A stretch of DNA of 64,000 nt, from positions 186,001-250,000 of the forward strand of contig CAVTTR010000007.1 of NCBI GenBank assembly GCA_963737745.1. Direction: 5' to 3'. The notes beneath the pieces are model-generated. The model worked only from the letters and a program-made list of their open reading frames with translations. It was not told the origin of the DNA and did no database searches. Positions 34,545 to 42,959 of this stretch are shown piece by piece. Position 1 is the stretch's first letter. Each line of letters starts with the position of its first letter. A program made the position numbers and the translations under genes. Source of the DNA: Bog-473 sp963737745 (GTDB taxonomy: Bacteria; Actinomycetota; Acidimicrobiia; Acidimicrobiales; RAAP-2).

Positions 34545-36932
34545 ATGGTGGCGGGAAGCGGAGCGAGGGCTGCGGCATTTTGGGCTCGGAGAGATGTCCG
34601 ACGCCGCTGGCGCGCGCTCGTCATTTTAGGGGTGCTGATCGGCGTGACAGTTGGGTTCGCCCTTTCGGCTTGGGCGGGTGCCCGGCGTACTGACTCTTCG
34701 CTCGACCGGTTGCGCGTCCAGACCAACGCGGCCGATGCCATAGCTTTTCCCAGCCAAGTAGGGATCGGCCACCCCAACTGGAATCGTTTGCGGGCTCGTC
34801 CGGAAGTGAAGACGGTGGCCGTATGGGATCTTTTGTTCGGCCTCTACGACCGTAAAGAACCGGCAGTCATCTTCGGTTCTTCTGACGGTACCTACCTGGG
34901 CAAGGTCGATAAGCCCATCGTCGTGAAGGGAAGGATGTTCAATCCACACGCGGCCAACGAGGTGGTGGTCGACGAGGATGTTGGCAGCCAGGCTCCGCCG
35001 GTGGGAGGAACCTTCACGTACACGTTCTACGCCCACAATCAACCGGACGAATCCGGCCCGCCCCATGGGCCCACGGTCACCCTGCACGTCGTGGGCGTGG
35101 TGAAGGAGCTGCCGCAGTTCGTCTTCGTTTCAGACGGACAGGTCTTGGTCTCGCCCGGCTTCGTAGCTCGTTACGGATCCCAAATAAGCGTGGACGAGAA
35201 TGCAAACATCGTGCTCCGGCACGGGGAAGCCGATATGAAGAAGTTGCGCCACGACGTGAACGCGCTCGTTGCCCGTGGATCGCCCGTGCTCGACGCCCAT
35301 TCGACGGCACGGCGCGTGACAACGACGCTGGACGTCGAGACGACGGCGTTGATGCTCCTCGCTGCGGCCATACTCCTCGGTGGCGGCATCCTGGTGATCC
35401 AGGTCCTGGGCCGTTCCGCCTCGACCATTGCCGACGATGCGGGGACCTTGCGCGCCTTGGGCATGTCGCGCCAACACCTCGGTCTGGCCACCGGACTTTC
35501 CCACCTCATCCCGGCGATGGTGGCGGCCCCGGTCGTCTTGGGGGTGGCCCTCTTGGCCTCCCCTCGTTTTCCCGTGGGACTGGGGCGACAAATCGACCCC
35601 GACGTTGGCTACCACGTGGATTGGACCATCATCGGGCCGGGCATGGCGCTCGTCGTTGTCCTTGTGCTGGCGTTATGTGTACTCATCGGGCGAGGTCCGA
35701 GTGAAGGTCGCCTGCGGCGGCTTGCTCCCACCAGATCGCCGGGAGCCGTGCGTCGATGGGCGCCGGTCACCATCGGCCTCGGCACGACGATGGCCTTTGA
35801 GACCGGACGAGGGCGCCGCCGTATCCCCGTGGTGCCGGCCCTCTTGGCCGCCGTCGTGGCAGTGATGGGAGTGGTCGCCAGCCTCACCATCGACCGCGGC
35901 ATCACCAATGCATTGCATCATCCGGAGCTCGCTGGCGTCACTTGGGATGCAAGCGTGACGCCAGCCAATAACGCACAGACGGGACGAAATGTCTCGCCCA
36001 AACTGGCGAGGCGCGTGATCGAGACAAAGGGCGTGCAAGCCGTCGCTGTCGTCGACCGCGATGTCATAAATGTCGGAAATGTCGGAGCGCCTGTGTTCGC
36101 GGTACGTCCCATCGTCGGAGCTTCCACCTCGCCTATAACATTCACTTTGATTTCAGGACGCGCCCCGAGAGGGAAGGGTGAGGCGGCTATAGGCCCGGCC
36201 ACAGCCAACGACCTGGGGGTTGGTATCGGCGACACTGTCTCGGTGGGTGCGTCACATGCCCGGGTCAAGATCGTGGGCGAGGCACTCTTTCCCAGCGATG
36301 TGCACTCGGAATTCGACGAGGGGCTGTGGTTGGCACCCCAACAGTTCGATCCCCTCATACCAGAAATCGGTCCAAATGGATCAGCTTCGGACGGACGGAT
36401 AGTGGCGGTGCAGTTCGCACGGGGTACGTCCCAGAACACAGGCATCGAACGCCTGGAAGCCAAGCTGGGCTCGCTGACCCCTGACATTGAGCCTTCGGAT
36501 GTCCCCGACGAGTTGGAGAATCTGCGGAATGTGCACACCCTCCCAGAGGTGCTGGCCGCATTCCTCGCGCTGATCGCAATCGCCGCCTTAGCCTCGGTTC
36601 TCTTGAGCTGTGCCCGCCGTCGAAGTCACGAGTTTGCCGTGCTTCGCGCCATCGGGATGACAAGGGGCAACATCCGCACCGTCCTCAATTCGCAAGGCAC
36701 AGCGATAGGCCTCTTCGGCCTGTTGGTCGGAATTCCACTTGGCATCGCGGTGGGACGTTTGGGCTGGCAAGCCATCGCGGCGCGAGTTCCGCTGGCTGAA
36801 ATAGCTCCATTTGCACTGGTGGTGACCCTGCTGATCATCCCCGCCATCCTGATCGCGGCCAACATGTTGGCGCTTTGGCCCGGGCGCGTCGCGGTTTCCC
36901 AAACACCGGCGGATCAATTGCGGGTCGAGTGA
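34545..36932 (+). CDS. FtsX-family ABC permease, duplicated core (orphan)
   Basis: About 795 residues, two FtsX-type modules in tandem. An N-terminal helix (about 25-45, 'LVILGVLIGVTVGFALSAWAG') is followed by an extracellular domain, a first set of helices around 265-390, a second extracellular domain and a C-terminal block ('EVLAAFLALIAIAALASVLLSC' to 'FALVVTLLIIPAILIAANMLALWPGR'). The intracellular 'RRRSHEFAVLRAIGMTRGNIRTVLNSQG' motif couples to an ATPase in MacB/Lol-type transporters. No ATPase gene is adjacent in this window region, so it must use a partner encoded elsewhere. ATG 34545 or GTG 34542 are both possible; no ribosome site is obvious. Confidence 0.85.
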   Translation: MVAGSGARAAAFWARRDVRRRWRALVILGVLIGVTVGFALSAWAGARRTDSSLDRLRVQTNAADAIAFPSQVGIGHPNWNRLRARPEVKTVAVWDLLFGLYDRKEPAVIFGSSDGTYLGKVDKPIVVKGRMFNPHAANEVVVDEDVGSQAPPVGGTFTYTFYAHNQPDESGPPHGPTVTLHVVGVVKELPQFVFVSDGQVLVSPGFVARYGSQISVDENANIVLRHGEADMKKLRHDVNALVARGSPVLDAHSTARRVTTTLDVETTALMLLAAAILLGGGILVIQVLGRSASTIADDAGTLRALGMSRQHLGLATGLSHLIPAMVAAPVVLGVALLASPRFPVGLGRQIDPDVGYHVDWTIIGPGMALVVVLVLALCVLIGRGPSEGRLRRLAPTRSPGAVRRWAPVTIGLGTTMAFETGRGRRRIPVVPALLAAVVAVMGVVASLTIDRGITNALHHPELAGVTWDASVTPANNAQTGRNVSPKLARRVIETKGVQAVAVVDRDVINVGNVGAPVFAVRPIVGASTSPITFTLISGRAPRGKGEAAIGPATANDLGVGIGDTVSVGASHARVKIVGEALFPSDVHSEFDEGLWLAPQQFDPLIPEIGPNGSASDGRIVAVQFARGTSQNTGIERLEAKLGSLTPDIEPSDVPDELENLRNVHTLPEVLAAFLALIAIAALASVLLSCARRRSHEFAVLRAIGMTRGNIRTVLNSQGTAIGLFGLLVGIPLGIAVGRLGWQAIAARVPLAEIAPFALVVTLLIIPAILIAANMLALWPGRVAVSQTPADQLRVE

Positions 36933-36996
36933 TCCCTCTGGGGATTCTCACCAGTCTCTTTCCCCACGCAAATCACCCAGTTTCCAGACGAGTTGC

Positions 36997-37863
36997 TTAG
37001 CGTAATTCGTCCGCGTAAGCGTCGGTCCCGACGATCGTGGGGATGAATGGGGCAGCCAGGACAAGCTTCCCTCCTGCCGCAGCGAACTTGTCCGTGTGTG
37101 TCCGAAAGTGAGACCACCAGCTACGGGGATCCTCCTGCAGGAACCACAAGATTTGAAGGGCGACTCCGTCACCATAGGGCGTGCCCGGCGCTCGCGGGAT
37201 TGTGCTTGCGGTGTTGGCGCCAGGGTCGCGGGGCGGATGGGAGCGGGACGCAATTGCGACTGCGATTGGAGAACCTTCCAACTCCTGCGGTACGACGGTG
37301 TCACGCAATACCGCTATCACCTCGTCCCGTGAAGCCCCGTCGGCGATGTCGAGGATCTCGAACACCATCCCTTTCATCGGATGCAGGAACACATGTTCGG
37401 CGCGCATGTGAGGCAGATCGGACCGTACCGCAGTGAACTCATGGAGCTGCATGGCGGTGTAGATATGCTTTCGGTTCTCAAAGGCACGCCCCGGCTTGAG
37501 AGCCAGATTATCGACCATGGCTGGCTTACTCCACGCTATGACATCGTCATAGCGATCTGCTGCGTGAAGATAGGTCGAAATGTAGGCGCCCTCGGTAACC
37601 GGTTGGACGACCGGAGAGTCGTCGGGAAATCGAAGGAGTTGGAGATCACGAGTGGCAACCCAGCGCCGACCACCGAGCACGCCGGGACCGACCACTGCCC
37701 CGTGGAAGAAGTGGTCGTCTTCGTACCACCGGTTGTAATCGTGCTCGTACCCCGGATCGGGCTCGACCATCGTGATGAGGCCGCCGCTAATCCCTAGCTC
37801 GTTTCGTGGGTCCAGCCCGATCATCGTGTAGGGATTCACACTCTCATCTACGGCCTTGGACAT
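36997..37863 (-). CDS. Uncharacterised protein with ferredoxin-like (EthD/dimeric barrel-like) features
   Basis: About 288 residues from ATG 37863, which has GGGGAGG 5 nt upstream. The start region 'GLITMVEPDPGYEHDYNRWYEDDHFFHGAVVGPGVLGGRRWVA' resembles dimeric alpha+beta barrel proteins (EthD/DUF4286 layout: strand, 'Y-N-x-W-Y-x-x-D-H', helix, strand). A second, similar half follows ('GMVFEILDIADGASRDEVIAVLRDTVVPQELEGSPIAVAIASRS'). It is the last gene of the minus-strand catabolic run. The function is unknown. Confidence 0.55.
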   Translation of the reverse strand: MSKAVDESVNPYTMIGLDPRNELGISGGLITMVEPDPGYEHDYNRWYEDDHFFHGAVVGPGVLGGRRWVATRDLQLLRFPDDSPVVQPVTEGAYISTYLHAADRYDDVIAWSKPAMVDNLALKPGRAFENRKHIYTAMQLHEFTAVRSDLPHMRAEHVFLHPMKGMVFEILDIADGASRDEVIAVLRDTVVPQELEGSPIAVAIASRSHPPRDPGANTASTIPRAPGTPYGDGVALQILWFLQEDPRSWWSHFRTHTDKFAAAGGKLVLAAPFIPTIVGTDAYADELR

Positions 37864-37985
37864 AACAGCCTCCCCGTTCTCATTACCGCAAGTTGCGCTC
37901 CATTCAGCCATCTCCTCCGTCAATCTGCGACGGTAGACACAAGGTTCTCGGCCCTACACGCGACGCTTGAATACCGGTCATCCCC

Positions 37986-38306
37986 TCACCCATCCAAAAG
38001 CACATAGATGCTGACTGTCGGCGGGGGTTCGAGCTCGACTCCCTCGCTTCGCTCTACCCTTCCGTCAGCCGATCGCACTCCCAGTTCGCGCAAAGGTCCG
38101 TGCAGGTCGTCAGCCTCAAGTTCAAAGACGGTCAGATAGCACGGATCGCCGCCTGACACCTCGGCGTCCAATTTGTATCTTTCTGCGCCTACGAATCCCG
38201 GTATCTGAAGGATCTGCGGAATGTGCGTGTTCACATACCAATGTCCGTACTCATCTTCTTGCGACGCCGGAACCGAAGTTCTCACGATCATTACGCCCTT
38301 CGACAT
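37986..38306 (-). CDS. DUF4286-like small protein
   Basis: 106 residues from ATG 38306 (GGAG upstream). 'KGVMIVRTSVPASQEDEYGHWYVNTHIPQILQIPGFVGAERYKLD' is the DUF4286/EthD pattern: strand, an 'E-x-E-Y-x-x-W-Y-x-x-T-H-x-P-x-x-x-x-x-P-G-F' helix, then a strand 'CYLTVFELEADDLHGPLRELG'. Such proteins form dimeric ferredoxin-like barrels and often accompany oxidative catabolic genes. It sits next to another protein with the same opening pattern, so the pair may be related duplicates. Confidence 0.7.
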   Translation of the reverse strand: MSKGVMIVRTSVPASQEDEYGHWYVNTHIPQILQIPGFVGAERYKLDAEVSGGDPCYLTVFELEADDLHGPLRELGVRSADGRVERSEGVELEPPPTVSIYVLLDG

Positions 38307-38430
38307 AGCTACTCCAGATCTGCCTCGTGTGCGGCCCCGCCCGAATGTGGGATCACGGCTGAGATTGCGGCTAAAGGGCTCGGGCAAACCGGGTACCTAG
38401 TGTGCTCCCGCTTCCTGAATATCGTTCAAT

Positions 38431-39447
38431 TTATGCCGAACGTTTACTCCATTCTTTCGCTTCCGGGTGCGACCGCTCAATCATCCCATAGGCCTCTTCA
38501 CCATCCCAGCGGTATCGGACAATTCCCTGTTGGAGCCAGTTGAGAGGGTCGCCGTGATGGAAAGTCGATGTCGTGGTCACGCCCTCGATCTCTACCCGAC
38601 CGAGTTCGGACTCGAGAACGAAGGACACATCCTGTCCCGTGGGCATCAACTCTGTCATCCACGGTGTGTCCACTACACGGGCGGGAACGAGGTGATCCGA
38701 TTCGAACACGTAGCCCTCGCAATACCGCACGGACCCGTCGAGATACGGGCCGTAATGACAGTACCCAAACGCGCGCCCGCTCGGGAACACTGCCGACTGC
38801 CACGAGTGTCCGCGCCAAGTGGACATATCGCTGCGATTTCCGCCTTTTCGGTGTATCCGTAAGCCGCCGCCCTGGAAGGAATGCTCCGTTCCATCGATAC
38901 GGACGAACCCCTCTGCACTGAAGAGCTGCTGGTATCGCACCTCGCCCGCAGGCCGCTTGCCCTGGGGCTCGAGCGATCCGCTCATCCACGCTGGAACGGT
39001 CATGCGGGCCTCGACCTCGAAGACCACCTCAGCAGTGGCGGTATTTTGATTTTCCGCGTCGGGTATCAGCTGTGCTTCCACAGTGGTCGCCGTAACAGTG
39101 CCCTCAAACCGCGCTCGCCAGTGCCGGTATGGCTCGAGGCATTCGAGTCGAAGCGGCCCTCCCCCGATCACTCTCGGTTGGCCATCGTTCCCATCGGGGG
39201 GATGTGGATACTCCTTAGAGTTAAATGTATATACACGCCCGTCGGGTAACGCGATATTGGCGGCGACAAGTCGCTCCGATTCCCAAGTGGCGCCTCGGGC
39301 ATCGACCGCGAAGCGAGGCAAGTCAATCAGCCCCGCATCATCCCAGACCCACATGTTCGCCCCCTCCAGGCGCGTGGGTTCGCTTGGCGTCTCGGCAATA
39401 ACCAAGTCAGTTGCGGGTTCTGCCCCGCCGGTCATATCAAGAGTCAC
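38431..39447 (-). CDS. AttH/DUF7064-like lipocalin-type protein (paralogue 1 of 3)
   Basis: 338 residues, no signal peptide. Characteristic parts: 'MTGGAEPATDLVIAETPSEPTRLEGANMWVWDD', 'PRVIGGGPLRLECLEPYRHWRARFEGTVTATTVEAQL', 'GSLEPQGKRPAGEVRYQQLFSAEGFVRIDG' and 'YRWDGEEAYGMIERSHPEAKEW'. The layout fits two-lipocalin AttH-type proteins (hydroxyneurosporene-dehydrogenase/CrtC-like fold). It is clearly homologous along its length to the gene at 51938-52975 and more distantly to 48289-49434. Precise function unknown; its placement in a P450/dioxygenase-type region suggests handling of a hydrophobic catabolic substrate. Confidence 0.7.
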   Translation of the reverse strand: MTLDMTGGAEPATDLVIAETPSEPTRLEGANMWVWDDAGLIDLPRFAVDARGATWESERLVAANIALPDGRVYTFNSKEYPHPPDGNDGQPRVIGGGPLRLECLEPYRHWRARFEGTVTATTVEAQLIPDAENQNTATAEVVFEVEARMTVPAWMSGSLEPQGKRPAGEVRYQQLFSAEGFVRIDGTEHSFQGGGLRIHRKGGNRSDMSTWRGHSWQSAVFPSGRAFGYCHYGPYLDGSVRYCEGYVFESDHLVPARVVDTPWMTELMPTGQDVSFVLESELGRVEIEGVTTTSTFHHGDPLNWLQQGIVRYRWDGEEAYGMIERSHPEAKEWSKRSA

Positions 39448-39530
39448 ATCTACTCCGATCTGTGGTATCTGCCACTGCCGTGTGAGATTCGCGTTCGTTC
39501 CGACCTACCCAATAAGTGGGATTTGGCACG

Positions 39531-40778
39531 CTAACTTTCGGGTGAGGAGACCAGCGTTCCACAGGCTGGCTTTCCGCCAAGCGCGGGGACAAATGACTTG
39601 CCCTTGATTTCGTAGAGCACCTCGCATTGTTTCTTGGGCAAGGAGGCGACCGTTCCGAAATGCGTGAACTGCTCGCCCGGAGGAGGCTGCAGACCCTCCG
39701 TGGTGTAGCCGGACACCTTGCGCAAGTCCGAGATAAAGGTCTTCCGGTTGGGACCACCTGCGAGTTCGAGACCCTTGATGAACAGGTCGGCAGATTCATA
39801 GGCGTAGTCGATGTTCATACTGGGAATGCCTCCCGGCCAGGTCGTGTACTTCTTCAGGCGACTGAGAAACAGTTTCGTCGGAGCGCTAAGGTCATTCCCC
39901 AGGACATTAATGGTCGCTTGCGCGTATGTACCTTGCATTGTCGCCAACGCGGTTGGCTGACTCAGGACAGACTGGTCGTAGCCCGTAGAGCAAATGTCGG
40001 CCACCTTGAGACCCGCCTGTTTGATGGCGGCCTGCACGGCGATACAGGAGTCAAGAAGGCTGAGCACCTCGACCCCATTACATTTCTTGGCCTTCATCTC
40101 CAAGGCGAAAGTCGTAAAGTTCACATCGCCAAGCGGAACAATGTCGTTTATGCACTTGCTGATGCCCAGGGGCTTCGCCGCAGTAAATTCGCTATTCGCC
40201 GCATCAATCGCGGCAGGGGCATTGGCCGTTACCGTTGCCAGCCTGGTGATACCAAGGGCCTTGAAGCCCGCCTCCGTATCGTTGTAGCTGTAGATCTTTC
40301 CGTTGTAAGGCGTCTCGAGGGTTCCGTACACACTGAACATGTTGGAGTTAGGCTGTTCCCCCCACTCAGGACCGTCGATGGCTGCGCCAACGACTGGTAT
40401 CCCGTTCTTGTTCAAGTAGGAGGCGCCCCCGTACGTCAACGCCGTATCGTCGAGTATGCCAAAAGCACCTTTGTCCTCGACCAGGGTCTGTGCCGCTGCC
40501 AGGTTGCCGCTGGGCGTGGACTGGTCGTCCTCGACTACGAGTTCGATCTTGTGCCCATCCACTCCTCCAGCTGCATTCTGTGCATCGAAGCGCGCCTCGG
40601 CCCCGTCCACGCTATCGACGTAGGACGAAGCCGCCCCACCTGTTTCATCGGTGATGAACCCAATGACGATTGGGGCCTTCGCACCCGCCGCTGATGCAGC
40701 AGGCCCTGACAACCCCACCAAAACTCCGGCCATACACATAATGGCCACTGCCAGACGCACTATGGACCTCGTCAACAT
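39531..40778 (-). CDS. ABC transporter substrate-binding protein, branched-chain amino acid type (Peripla_BP_6)
   Basis: About 415 residues from ATG 40778, which follows a G6 run. A signal peptide (about residues 1-30) ends at an A-S-A-A site. The mature chain opens 'KAPIVIGFITDETGGAASSYVDSVDGAEARFDAQNAAGGVDGHKIELVVEDDQSTP', the standard LivJ-type start, and later 'LDDTALTYGGASYLNKNGIPVVGAA'. The C-terminal half has Cys residues that could form disulfides ('CNGVEVLSLLDSCIAVQ'). No permease or ATPase genes are adjacent, so it is an orphan binding protein for some hydrophobic or amino-acid-like substrate. Confidence 0.85.
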   Translation of the reverse strand: MLTRSIVRLAVAIMCMAGVLVGLSGPAASAAGAKAPIVIGFITDETGGAASSYVDSVDGAEARFDAQNAAGGVDGHKIELVVEDDQSTPSGNLAAAQTLVEDKGAFGILDDTALTYGGASYLNKNGIPVVGAAIDGPEWGEQPNSNMFSVYGTLETPYNGKIYSYNDTEAGFKALGITRLATVTANAPAAIDAANSEFTAAKPLGISKCINDIVPLGDVNFTTFALEMKAKKCNGVEVLSLLDSCIAVQAAIKQAGLKVADICSTGYDQSVLSQPTALATMQGTYAQATINVLGNDLSAPTKLFLSRLKKYTTWPGGIPSMNIDYAYESADLFIKGLELAGGPNRKTFISDLRKVSGYTTEGLQPPPGEQFTHFGTVASLPKKQCEVLYEIKGKSFVPALGGKPACGTLVSSPES

Positions 40779-40913
40779 CAATGACCCCCCTGTTTTAAAG
40801 GCCCCGAGCGGGACCGACATATGAATGGGCTGCATGTATCGCCGACATTGTCACCTTTATGAAGCCAAAACCGCCCCGATCCGAGAAGCCCCAACATCGC
40901 TCACATCCGCTGG

Positions 40914-41726
40914 TCAGTGAAGCGCCAGATTCGGTTCTGGCAGGTGAAACGGTTCTCGTAGCCTGAATTCGTACTTCCACAGCACCCGCGACGTCGACTC
41001 GTCGTAGGGCTCCCTAGCGTGGATCATGGAGAGGTTGTCCCACAGCAAAAGATCGTCAGGTTGCCATTCGTGCCGGTAGGAAAAGGCAGGATTCGAAAGA
41101 TGATCGAGCAGAGCAGAAAGCAACGCTCCCCCGTCTTCGGAATCCATTCCGACGATGCCGGTGGTGAACCATGGACTTACAAAAAGAATGGGTGTCCCGG
41201 TGACCGGATGTTCAAGGATCGCCGGATGGACCGTTTGCCAGCCTCCCTCGGGTATACCTGTGCCGCCGTACGCAGATCCCAGGCGCACGCGGGGATCGAA
41301 ACTATGCACTGTGTCTGTGTGGGCGAGCTGAGACTGAAGATCCGCAGGCAGCGCGCGATACGCGGCAGCACAGTCGATAAAAAGCGTCGCACCACCGTGA
41401 GGGCCAATCGCTCTGCAGTAGAGGGCTAAGCCCCGAATCGGGTTGTCCCTTTGGAAGGACTGCTCTGAATGGAATTCGAGCTCCCCACGCCCGGTCGCTT
41501 CCTCATTCGAAACAACTCCGATACCATCGATCAAGGGTCCAAAACGAGCGAAGAACTGCCGTCCTTCGTCATGAGTAATATTTTGGTTGCGCAACAGGAT
41601 CAGCGACTCCGTGTCAAAAAGATCCTCTAACTCCCTAAAGGAGTCATCGGCGAGTGCCGTACGCAAATCAAAGTCTCGTACTTCGACGCCGCCCGCCCCG
41701 CTCAACCTACGTATGCGCTCCTCCAT
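40914..41726 (-). CDS. TauD/TfdA-family Fe(II)/2-oxoglutarate dioxygenase
   Basis: 270 residues. The fold is complete: 'VEVRDFDLRTAL', 'FRELEDLFDTESLILLRNQNIT..EGRQFFARFGPL', the Fe-binding loop 'LEFHSEQSF' (H-x-E instead of H-x-D), 'LPADLQSQLAHTDTVHSFDPRV' and the second Fe His in 'LLWDNLSMIHAREPYDESTSRVLWKYEFR'. The usual 2-oxoglutarate-binding Arg two residues after the R-x-L/M-H position reads as Lys here ('RVLWK'), while other Arg residues remain nearby. Such enzymes hydroxylate small substrates (taurine, phenoxyacetates, and others). The substrate is unknown. Confidence 0.8.
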   Translation of the reverse strand: MEERIRRLSGAGGVEVRDFDLRTALADDSFRELEDLFDTESLILLRNQNITHDEGRQFFARFGPLIDGIGVVSNEEATGRGELEFHSEQSFQRDNPIRGLALYCRAIGPHGGATLFIDCAAAYRALPADLQSQLAHTDTVHSFDPRVRLGSAYGGTGIPEGGWQTVHPAILEHPVTGTPILFVSPWFTTGIVGMDSEDGGALLSALLDHLSNPAFSYRHEWQPDDLLLWDNLSMIHAREPYDESTSRVLWKYEFRLREPFHLPEPNLALH

Positions 41727-41776
41727 GTTTCACCTCAATTCTCATGTTCCCTCGTTCGCCGACTCGACGGCGGTCC

Positions 41777-42913
41777 TCAATTTTCTAAAGCAACGTCAAA
41801 ACGCTCGATGTAGTCGCCAAAAGCGGTGCGGATCTCTTCTTTGGTGATGCCATATTCTTCGGCTGTGTAACGATGCTCTCCCCGCGCCCCACGCCGATTG
41901 TTCACAGCCCACCCACCCATTACGGCGCGCGTGGAATCGTCGAGTTCGAACCCGAGAAAGTCGTATATTCGCTCGGCCGTACCCACCGCGTCCGCTTCGA
42001 GCTGACCCTGACTGACGTCAAGAAACCGGTCCTCGCCGATAGCAGTGCGATCTTCCATAGCCCGGTCCACGCCGGCGACAAGATGTTCGAGCAGGAACGC
42101 GCCCAATGCGACCTGGTCAGGCGGCTGGTCCGGCAACGCATTGCGTTGCGCCGTGAAGACCGTGCTGCAAGCCGACGGAAACGAGACGGCTGGATCGCGA
42201 TGGGTCATGATGAACCGGGCCTCAGGGAACTGCGCAGCCATGTCCCCAAGGTGGAAGTTGTGGTACGGAGCCTTTACAACCCACCGATACGGAGGGTGCC
42301 CGGTATGGAGCAAACGCAACACTCGTTCTTGATACGCGTAGGTGGTCTTCAGACTGCTGCCTCGCCACCACCGGGTGTAAGTCGGGAGCGGCAGCCCCGT
42401 TTCCTGGTTGTGAAAGTCCAGACCCAGCATGACGCCGTCGTCGCTAGGCCCGTCCACTTCCGAGATGTGTTGCGTCGAAGCAGTGGTGGCGCCTTGGGCT
42501 TGCCTCAGTGCCGCCAGTCTCCTTTCGTCGTCGGCATCGGATGTGGCGTCAGGTGGCGGGACGGGACTGTTGTACTCCCAACGCCTTGGATACCGAAACT
42601 TCGGATCCTGCGCCAGCAGGTAATGGAGGGCGGTGGTGCCTGTACGCGGTAGGCCGTGGATGATCACCAAACTTTCGAGAGGGGGTGGTTCGGACTCCTG
42701 GCGACGGTACCAATCCTCAATGAGCAGTCGGTTTGCCAGCCGTTGGCTGACGACCGCTTGCAGCCGAGCGGCCGAGCGGTCATCCAGCGTGAGGTCAGAG
42801 CTCGCCGCTTGAAGCAGGCGTTCGAGACCCTCTTGCCATCCATCCGCGCCGAAGTCGGAGAGGCCTGTCGATGTCTGCGCACTTTCAATCAGTGTCGAGG
42901 CATCTGGAATCAC
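41777..42913 (-). CDS. Sulfotransferase-family protein (copy A)
   Basis: About 378 residues from GTG 42913, behind AAGGAAG. The PAPS 5'-phosphosulfate loop reads 'IIHGLPRTGTTALHYLLAQDP' (P-R-T-G-T-T), and the 3'-phosphate loop is 'ARFIMTHRDPAVSFPSACS'. The 'QGQLEADAVGTAERIYDFLGFEL' and 'KEEIRTAFGDYIERF' C-terminus is typical of Sulfotransfer_3-type actinobacterial proteins. It closely resembles the gene at 49537-50676. Members transfer sulfate from PAPS to hydroxyl groups of lipids or steroids. It is separated by 46 nt from the upstream DUF1214 gene, so it shares an operon. Confidence 0.8.
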   Translation of the reverse strand: MIPDASTLIESAQTSTGLSDFGADGWQEGLERLLQAASSDLTLDDRSAARLQAVVSQRLANRLLIEDWYRRQESEPPPLESLVIIHGLPRTGTTALHYLLAQDPKFRYPRRWEYNSPVPPPDATSDADDERRLAALRQAQGATTASTQHISEVDGPSDDGVMLGLDFHNQETGLPLPTYTRWWRGSSLKTTYAYQERVLRLLHTGHPPYRWVVKAPYHNFHLGDMAAQFPEARFIMTHRDPAVSFPSACSTVFTAQRNALPDQPPDQVALGAFLLEHLVAGVDRAMEDRTAIGEDRFLDVSQGQLEADAVGTAERIYDFLGFELDDSTRAVMGGWAVNNRRGARGEHRYTAEEYGITKEEIRTAFGDYIERFDVALEN

Positions 42914-42959
42914 TTGCCGCTTCCTTTCTCTTGGCCCGAGGCGACTGCGATGATCCGCA

